Positions 59,455 through 64,000 of a DNA stretch of 64,000 nt are shown in pieces. The DNA comes from Flavobacterium sp. SUN052. GTDB taxonomy: Bacteria > Bacteroidota > Bacteroidia > Flavobacteriales > Flavobacteriaceae. The notes beneath the pieces were generated by a model, which had not been told where the DNA came from, made no database searches, and saw only the letters and a list, made by a program, of their open reading frames with translations. The stretch is taken from the NCBI RefSeq assembly GCF_028867935.1, contig NZ_JAPQNS010000023.1:6617-70616 (forward strand). Direction: 5' to 3'. Each line of letters starts with the position of its first letter. Within the stretch, counting starts at the first letter, position 1. A program made the position numbers and the translations under genes.

Positions 59455-62118
59455 TTAATTTCCTACCATAAACACGGCATTACCAAACAGCAATTTACCG
59501 CTGTACCAGAAGCCACGGAATAAAGGGTTGTCGGCCAAATACACGACCGATCCGCGTCCCAATTGCTGAACCCCCATCGAAAGCGTGTTTTTGAGTTTCT
59601 CCTTTGCGTTACGGCCCGCAAAACCAGCCACATAATTATCGGCTTTGAGGTAGCCGACATTCCAGCCCTCTTTCAACACGTCGAAGTTGTGGGCCTCCTG
59701 CACCAGCGCGTAGTAATCTGTCCCAAGACCAAACGCCAGCGGGTGCGTTGTATCTAAACTGATTCGATAAATACTACCCGGTGTTTCGTCGGAAACCGCT
59801 TCCCGTTCGCGATCAGCGTATACTTTCAGGGTGTCAAGCGCAGCTTTCTTACCTTTCTCTGCACTTGCCGAGCCAACCTTTTTGCTTTCGCCTTTATCAG
59901 AGTCAGCTTTTTCTTTCAGTTCGAACCCGTCTTTACCCATTAGTGCGTCGGCAGCTCGTTCCATCGCAATCAGTTTACCGCCCCCTTGTATCCATGTTCT
60001 AATGGCAGCCAGGGTCCGATCGTTCAAAATTCGGCCATAAGCGAAGCCAGTGGGCATCACCAGAATGTCAAGTTTTGTCCAGTCGATGTTACCGAGGTCG
60101 CTGCCGTTGATGAGTGAAGCCGGGTAGTTGAGTTCCTGATCAAAATAGTGCCACACCTCACCCGAAGCCGTTGGCGACATTCCTTCACCAATCACAATAC
60201 CTACCCGGGGAGGTTGGAGAGCCAGCACAAAATCGGAACCAAAGTCAGAGCCTTTCGTAACGAAACCGGTTTGCACGGGCGTCAGTGTAACATTCAGTTT
60301 CTGAGCTTCGGCTTGTACTAATTGATCGAAACGAGCCCCTAACCGCTCGTTACCTGCCCGCGTGATGAGCAACGTTCCAGCGGTGTACTTCTGCCCGCCC
60401 ATCTCAAACGGCTTCTCAGCCGCCCGGACTTTAATTTTCTGTTTCAACAAACCAGCCAGCAATTGCACCGACGGCATCGACTGCCAACGAGCCAGATAAG
60501 CGTAGGGGGAATTTTGGATTGGGGACTTCGGATTTTGGATTTCAGGAACTGCACTCGGCTCAATTCGACTGGTCAGTCCATAAGTAGGCAAACCAAAAGC
60601 ATAGGGTAGCGACCAGGCCGTAATATCGTACGTTATCGAATCTTCCAGAGCAGATTTAGGCTCAAACAGAATTTTCAGAAGCGTCGATTTAGGTTGGTAC
60701 GCGCTGATTACCAGATCTTCCGGCGCAATTTTTATATTCGATTCTGTCTTTTGAGAGAAATAATTAAAGCCGCTTATCCCTCCCCCGGTAGTACTCCCCT
60801 TTTTAGCTTTACTCGCCGTGGCTTGCGTCGTAGTAGCCGCACCCGTTCCCGAAGCGTCGGGGGTGCGGCCTTCCGACCGGGCAAAACCATACCGAATCTG
60901 GTTCCGGTCGAGCAGTTGGCGCAGGGCACTCATACGTCCCGCATCACCGTTCGACTTGATAACATAGCTTTTATACGGACCAACCGGACTAGTTTTGGCT
61001 TTGTCGAAATACTCACCAAACGCCTTCACAACCTCGGGGGCACGATCAGCAACCGATTCGAGCGTGGCAATACTGGCGGCAACGTGGTGGTCAATCCGTT
61101 GACGGAGCGTGAGCGTATCCCCATCGGCTTTCAAAACGGCCAAACCTGCCCGGCCACTGCCACCCTGTTCGTAGGTCATACCAATGGCGCCGTTATAGGT
61201 TGGCCAGGTATCGCCATAACTAGGATAAAACAAATCGAACCGCTCGCGGGTGTAGTACAGCCAACCGTTACGATCGAAATAGCGACTGCAATACTGACCG
61301 ATAGTATTCTGAAAATCGCGCTGAAACGGGGTAATATCTTCGTGGTATGGCTTTGCTGAGGGAGCAAAGTAATAAGGACTTTCTACACCCATCTCATGAA
61401 AATCGGCATGCAGGTGGGGCATCCACTGGTGATAGAGAGCCATCCGCTGCTGGGTAATTTCCTGCGTTTGCCAGGCCCAGTCTCGGTTAGGATCAAAATA
61501 ATAGTGAGTATACCGACCACCCGGCCAGGGTTCATTATGTTCACGAGCAAACGGCGTTGGATTCGCGACGCGACCCTGCATCTGATTGTACCAGTTTACA
61601 TACCGGTCATGACCATCGGGGTTCAGGCCGGGGTCCAGAATAACCACGGCATTGGTCAATATTTTTTGCGAGACCGCATTTTTAGTATCCAGGAGGCTAT
61701 ACAAAACATCCATGAACGTTTCTGAACTCACGGCTTCGTTGCCATGCACGTTGTAGCTGATCCAGGCAATGGCCGGTTTGGTCCCATTTCCCGGTGTGCC
61801 TTCGGTAAGGCCAACCCGTTTCAGATTGTCAGTTCTGATTTCGTCTAACCGAGCTATGTTCGCTTCTGAGGCTACAACAACGGCCATCAACGGCCGACCT
61901 TCGTATGTGGTACCATACGGCAAAAGCTTTACCCGACCGGGAGCCTGCCGGGCAATTTGTTCGGCATAAGCCAGCACGCGGTGGTGGGGTGTAAATCGCT
62001 CACCAATGCGGTAACCCAGAAAATCCTGGGGTGAAACAAGTGTGTTGGTGGTTGCAGGCTGGGCGTTTATGAAAAAACTTACACAAATAAATCCAGCGGC
62101 TAACAGAAACCGAATCAT
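59455..62118 (-). CDS. M14 family zinc carboxypeptidase, exported
   Basis: The 887-residue protein has a signal peptide (MIRFLLAAGFICVSFFINAQ). The M14 peptidase domain (residues about 30-370) contains YNVHGNEAVSSETFMDVLY with zinc ligands His and Glu (HxxE), ILDPGLNPDGHDRYVNWYN, and HADFHEMGVESPYYFAPSA with the further zinc His. A catalytic Glu may be in GMTYEQGGSG. The long C-terminal part (about 380-887) is not recognised, apart from a ThuA/GATase-like VVIG..LIAMERAADALMG trace. It probably cleaves peptides in the periplasm or outside. A heptanucleotide repeat (60509-60543) inserts PEIQNPKSPIQNSP into the protein. Confidence 0.88.
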   Translation of the reverse strand: MIRFLLAAGFICVSFFINAQPATTNTLVSPQDFLGYRIGERFTPHHRVLAYAEQIARQAPGRVKLLPYGTTYEGRPLMAVVVASEANIARLDEIRTDNLKRVGLTEGTPGNGTKPAIAWISYNVHGNEAVSSETFMDVLYSLLDTKNAVSQKILTNAVVILDPGLNPDGHDRYVNWYNQMQGRVANPTPFAREHNEPWPGGRYTHYYFDPNRDWAWQTQEITQQRMALYHQWMPHLHADFHEMGVESPYYFAPSAKPYHEDITPFQRDFQNTIGQYCSRYFDRNGWLYYTRERFDLFYPSYGDTWPTYNGAIGMTYEQGGSGRAGLAVLKADGDTLTLRQRIDHHVAASIATLESVADRAPEVVKAFGEYFDKAKTSPVGPYKSYVIKSNGDAGRMSALRQLLDRNQIRYGFARSEGRTPDASGTGAATTTQATASKAKKGSTTGGGISGFNYFSQKTESNIKIAPEDLVISAYQPKSTLLKILFEPKSALEDSITYDITAWSLPYAFGLPTYGLTSRIEPSAVPEIQNPKSPIQNSPYAYLARWQSMPSVQLLAGLLKQKIKVRAAEKPFEMGGQKYTAGTLLITRAGNERLGARFDQLVQAEAQKLNVTLTPVQTGFVTKGSDFGSDFVLALQPPRVGIVIGEGMSPTASGEVWHYFDQELNYPASLINGSDLGNIDWTKLDILVMPTGFAYGRILNDRTLAAIRTWIQGGGKLIAMERAADALMGKDGFELKEKADSDKGESKKVGSASAEKGKKAALDTLKVYADREREAVSDETPGSIYRISLDTTHPLAFGLGTDYYALVQEAHNFDVLKEGWNVGYLKADNYVAGFAGRNAKEKLKNTLSMGVQQLGRGSVVYLADNPLFRGFWYSGKLLFGNAVFMVGN
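60509..60543. repeat. Heptanucleotide repeat inside the M14 peptidase gene
   Basis: Five units GAATTTT GGATTGG, GGACTTC GGATTTT, GGATTTC follow a strict 7-base period within the coding region on the minus strand, encoding IQNPKSPIQN. The frame is kept. Repeats of this composition are widespread as STRR elements in filamentous cyanobacteria. Confidence 0.8.
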
Positions 62119-62235
62119 GCAGATAATGAAGTAGATGGAATGAAGTCAATCCCTCAAAAGTAGCCCCAAAACGATCAGAATGGAATTTTTCACGACTTTT
62201 TTTCGGGTGTTTGTTGCACGAAAAGATTTTTGCCT

Positions 62236-62243
62236 TACTTTTG
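62236..62243 (+). promoter_or_regulatory. Promoter of tRNA-Glu
   Basis: TACTTTTG matches the -7 consensus TAnnTTTG. A TTG at 62214-62216 gives a -33 element with a 19-base spacer. The tRNA begins 63 bases downstream. Confidence 0.55.
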
Positions 62244-62305
62244 CATCACGATTCGCTGACGCGGTAGTTGAGACATCAAAAACACGTCAGGTCTGCATTC
62301 CAGAC

Positions 62306-62377
62306 GGTCGATTCGTCTAGCGGTTAGGACACTGCCCTTTCACGGCAGTAACACGGGTTCGATTCCCGTATCGATCA
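62306..62377 (+). tRNA. tRNA-Glu (anticodon TTC)
   Basis: The 72-base cloverleaf has an acceptor stem GGTCGAT/ATCGATC, a D-arm with GTCTAGCGGTTAGGAC, an anticodon stem CTGCC/GGCAG with loop CTTTCAC (anticodon TTC), a T-arm CACGGGTTCGATTCCCGT, and a discriminator A. CCA is not fully encoded (ACCT). Its 3' flank is duplicated 602 bases downstream. Confidence 0.95.
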
Positions 62378-62386
62378 CCTAACAAG
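62373..62386 (+). repeat. Direct repeat at the tRNA-Glu 3' end (copy 1)
   Basis: GATCACCTAACAAG covers the last bases of the acceptor arm and the flank. An identical copy is at 62975-62988. CCGTATC precedes both, directly here and with a six-base interruption in the second. This pattern resembles the att duplications left by elements that integrate at tRNA 3' ends. Confidence 0.65.
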
Positions 62387-62389
62387 TTG

Positions 62390-62418
62390 AAAAGCCCCTC
62401 GTTTGAGGGGCTTTTTTT
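62390..62418 (+). terminator. Terminator of tRNA-Glu
   Basis: AAAAGCCCCTC and GAGGGGCTTTT enclose GTTT and are followed by T-run. It lies between the first direct repeat and the small genes. Confidence 0.9.
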
Positions 62419-62449
62419 GACCCTCTGATGTTCCGTAAAGGAACAGTCT

Positions 62450-62457
62450 TATCTTTG
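62450..62457 (+). promoter_or_regulatory. Bacteroidetes -7 box for the small two-gene unit
   Basis: TATCTTTG matches TAnnTTTG 20 bases before the ATG at 62478. No -33 TTG is evident at the expected distance. Confidence 0.45.
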
Positions 62458-62477
62458 TATTGTTTACCCACTATACT

Positions 62478-62660
62478 ATGACCAAGGAGGAGTTAAAAAA
62501 GCTGATTGCTTTCCACGAAAGCCGATTGAACTATGCCAAAGCCCAGTTAGAGCAACACATTCATGATATGTATGCCGAGGATGTTGATCGTTGGCTAGAT
62601 GAGTTAAGCAAAGAGCAAAAAATAATTAGCTGGTTGAAAAGTCTTGATAATGAGGTGTAA
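62478..62660 (+). CDS. Small helical protein of unknown function
   Basis: The 60-residue protein is charged and helical (TKEELKKLIAFHESRLNYAKAQLEQHIHDMYAEDVDRWLDELSK). The ATG at 62478 is preferred; a TTG at 62460 would add six residues. A TATCTTTG promoter box stands 20 bases upstream. It precedes a helix-turn-helix gene by 21 bases, and both lie between the two direct repeats of the tRNA-Glu flank. Not recognised. Confidence 0.6.
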   Translation: MTKEELKKLIAFHESRLNYAKAQLEQHIHDMYAEDVDRWLDELSKEQKIISWLKSLDNEV

Positions 62661-62681
62661 TACAGTAAAATCAAACGAATC

Positions 62682-62942
62682 ATGATCTCAGAAAAAAGCC
62701 AAACAATGACCCTTGACGAGTTCAAAAGGGGAAGAGAAGAGACGCTGGGCACTCTCAAAGCACACGGCTATGAGTTAGATCTAGGCGATTGGCTGACCAT
62801 CGCCAATTATGCCAAAAAGTATGGTATTGATTCTCATGTAGTAACGAACTGGATTCGCAGAGGAGTAATTCCGGCCGATTGTGTGGTGGAGTTGCCAGTT
62901 TTTAATAATATTCGGATGATTCGAGACCAGGCCTATCGGTAA
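62682..62942 (+). CDS. Small helix-turn-helix protein
   Basis: The 86-residue protein reads LGDWLTIANYAKKYGIDSHVVTNWIRRGVIPADCVVELPVFNNIRMIRDQAYR, which looks like an excisionase/MerR-like helix-turn-helix in which the NWIRRGVIP part is the wing typical of DNA-binding regulators. A family name is not assigned. It could control the small gene before it or the element carrying both. It ends 32 bases before the second direct repeat. Confidence 0.65.
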   Translation: MISEKSQTMTLDEFKRGREETLGTLKAHGYELDLGDWLTIANYAKKYGIDSHVVTNWIRRGVIPADCVVELPVFNNIRMIRDQAYR

Positions 62943-62974
62943 TTTACCAGCATTTTCCATTCCGTATCAATATT

Positions 62975-62988
62975 GATCACCTAACAAG
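62975..62988 (+). repeat. Direct repeat of the tRNA-Glu flank (copy 2)
   Basis: GATCACCTAACAAG is identical to the tRNA-Glu flank at 62373-62386. It is preceded by TTCCGTATC and the six bases AATATT; ATCAATATTGAT here is a perfect 12-base palindrome. The copy is followed by a strong terminator. Confidence 0.65.
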
Positions 62989-63018
62989 AGCCTTCTCATT
63001 GTTGAGAAGGCTCTTGTT
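62983..63018 (+). terminator. Strong terminator after the second repeat
   Basis: AACAAGAGCCTTCTCA and TGAGAAGGCTCTTGTT are perfect 16-base arms with a four-base loop. Its left arm overlaps the direct repeat. It could be the original terminator of the tRNA-Glu gene, separated from it by the inserted small genes. Confidence 0.8.
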
Positions 63019-63104
63019 GTTTTCTGGCCATTCAAGGATCAATTCCAAAAGTTATGAAGTGGGTTGTCTTTATGGCGGCACTCTTTTTTTTTGAGTATTT
63101 GGGC

Positions 63105-63140
63105 ACTCATGAGTTCGTGGACATCGGAGAACTCATGAGT
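63105..63140. repeat. Twin palindromes ACTCATGAGT
   Basis: Two copies of the perfect 10-base palindrome ACTCATGAGT (63105-63114 and 63131-63140) lie 26 bases apart. Together with flanking bases they form 12-base inverted arms (ACTCATGAGTTC and GAACTCATGAGT) around a 12-base loop. They lie between convergent genes, so a terminator or a protein-binding site is possible. Confidence 0.6.
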
Positions 63141-63153
63141 CAGGCATTTTTGT

Positions 63154-63879
63154 TTATTTGACAAACTTTCGAAAAGCTCTCAAGAATTGAAAAATAAGGT
63201 ATCCTGACAAAAGCTTACAAAGCACATCAGTGATCCTTGCAAGGCCCTCCAAAGATGGAGAAGTCATCTCAGTCTCAAAAAGATTTTTGTAAGTATGCAG
63301 GGGATTTAATGTAAATTCCACATATTGGGCTATTTGTACGAAGTCAGGAGATTGAAAAGCGAGCCTGTACCCCTGACAGTATTTGATTGTAGAAAAGCCT
63401 ATCCACGATAATAAGATCAACCAAAACATGGCTCTGCTCCAATCCTGCCCATGATTGTTAGACCATCTATTAGTTACTAATATAGCCTGGTCAATGTATG
63501 TTTTTTCGGAGTGATTATCTTTTTCGTACGAATCCATTTCAAGGGCTTCATATCCAAGCTCTTGAATTCTGTTTCCCTGCTTTCCAGCGGCTAATTTAAG
63601 CTGTCTAAAAACATTCCTTTTCCCTCTGTAGTCACTTGCCGTTCTTGACATAGTGTGTTTGGGGAAATCGGCATTAAACAGCCATATATCGCTTACATTG
63701 CTTGTTACTACGCTGACAGTTCGAGCCGCAATTATATCAACCTCAATGAACTGAGCCTTATCTAAAGATGAATTATTGATTGTCAGTGCATTGAGTTGGG
63801 TAATATCATGTAATTGCAGCTGTCCGATATTGGTAAAATCTTTAATATCCAAGGAGTTGATTTGGCATGTTTTTATCAA
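63154..63879 (-). CDS. Membrane protein with pentapeptide-like N-terminus, probably truncated
   Basis: The visible 241 residues begin with short beta-helix-like coils (INSLDIKDFTNIGQLQLHDITQLNALTI). An RNVFRQLKLAAGKQGNRIQELGYEALEM segment follows, then two to three membrane segments near the C-terminus (MFWLILLSWIGFSTIKY, ITDVLCKLLSGYLIFQFLRAF). Similar layouts occur in uncharacterised pentapeptide-type membrane proteins. The frame starts at a TTG and is preceded by a stop at once; no ATG fits. A transposase tail ends nine bases upstream, so the 5' part was probably removed by the insertion. Whether the remainder is expressed is unknown. Confidence 0.6.
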   Translation of the reverse strand: MIKTCQINSLDIKDFTNIGQLQLHDITQLNALTINNSSLDKAQFIEVDIIAARTVSVVTSNVSDIWLFNADFPKHTMSRTASDYRGKRNVFRQLKLAAGKQGNRIQELGYEALEMDSYEKDNHSEKTYIDQAILVTNRWSNNHGQDWSRAMFWLILLSWIGFSTIKYCQGYRLAFQSPDFVQIAQYVEFTLNPLHTYKNLFETEMTSPSLEGLARITDVLCKLLSGYLIFQFLRAFRKFVK

Positions 63880-64000
63880 TGAAGCTGTTTAAACTTTCTC
63901 TTTTCGTTTGATTTTCCGCAGGAAAATGACCGAGAACGCGATAAAATGTAAACTCATCCAATTTTTGACCGAAAATTCAAACCGTACTAACAGGGCTTTG
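63880..64000 (-). mobile_element. End of an IS5-type insertion sequence (partial)
   Basis: The sequence from about 63880 to the window end holds a transposase C-terminus on the minus strand. The bases GAAGCTGTTTAAACTTTC at its left boundary (63881-63898) are a candidate terminal inverted repeat. The other end lies outside the window, so neither the inverted repeat nor target duplication can be confirmed. Confidence 0.55.
63889..64000 (-). CDS. IS5-family transposase, C-terminal fragment
   Basis: The minus strand is open from the window edge to a stop at 63889-63891 and reads KALLVRFEFSVKNWMSLHF, then IAFSVIFLRKIKRKEKV. This KALLVRFE...NW...HFIAFSVIFLRKI pattern is the usual last part of IS5-type DDE transposases in Bacteroidetes. 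The catalytic residues would be outside the window. The family call rests on about 36 residues. Confidence 0.65.
   Translation of the reverse strand, partial: KALLVRFEFSVKNWMSLHFIAFSVIFLRKIKRKEKV

Noticed and set aside
62962..62988. Second tRNA-Glu gene
   Set aside because: Only the 3' end is similar; no anticodon or D-arm precedes it.

Overview
The window comes from a Bacteroidota chromosome, most likely the Cytophagales and probably a Spirosoma-like genus. The grounds are type IX secretion (T9SS) C-terminal sorting domains, a gliding-motility CHU_C domain, cargo proteins with DGTxxGT repeats, Bacteroidetes-type -7 promoter boxes (TAnnTTTG), several HisKA_3/LuxR and LytTR two-component pairs, and a general lack of strong Shine-Dalgarno sites. 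No plasmid, phage or CRISPR hallmark is seen. The genus is an inference.

Layout. 1-6.5 kb: the tail of a di-haem cytochrome c peroxidase, then a small-molecule or peptide ligase neighbourhood (ATP-grasp, YbdK/GCS2-type carboxylate-amine ligase, class I glutamine amidotransferase, second ATP-grasp-like protein). A MazEF-type toxin-antitoxin pair is interlocked by overlapping ORFs inside it, and a three-gene operon of unknown function (one DUF6169-like) runs opposite. 6.5-17.9 kb: mostly housekeeping (class III aminotransferase, Tex, NlpC/P60 lipoprotein, GIY-YIG protein, tRNA-Ala, DUF3299-like protein, a histidine kinase/LuxR regulator pair, 1-Cys peroxiredoxin, GH25 lysozyme, DUF433/DUF5615 toxin-antitoxin). 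17.9-28.2 kb: a seven-gene leftward block of exported proteins starting with a two-domain CsgG/FlgT-like protein, with a receiver-less LytTR regulator overlapping a 900-residue nidogen/Ig/LamG protein. 28.3-33.6 kb: a signalling island with two kinase/regulator pairs. 33.6-38.4 kb: pgi, an outer-membrane barrel, a siroheme dehydrogenase, an OsmC protein and a decayed LuxR regulator. 38.5-44.3 kb: two large T9SS cargo proteins. 44.4-59.4 kb: CocE-type hydrolase, quinone oxidoreductase, several lipoproteins, a collagen-like lipoprotein, GlsB, XerC, a fasciclin lipoprotein, polA and a Usp protein. 59.4-64 kb: an M14 peptidase, tRNA-Glu with a repeated 3' flank enclosing two small genes, and a membrane protein apparently cut by an IS5-type element that runs off the window.

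The most unusual genome-level signal is a family of degenerate short-period repeats (7, 8 or 10 nt units). They lie mostly in intergenic spacers as opposed arms that can fold into long hairpins. The same kind of sequence has entered coding DNA in the M14 peptidase gene and at the 3' end of xerC. They resemble the heptanucleotide STRR repeats known from filamentous cyanobacteria.

The best candidates for undescribed biology are the CsgG-headed surface-protein operon with its embedded LytTR regulator, and the amide-ligase cluster interlocked with MazEF. All functional calls are from reading motifs in translated sequence; no database search was run.
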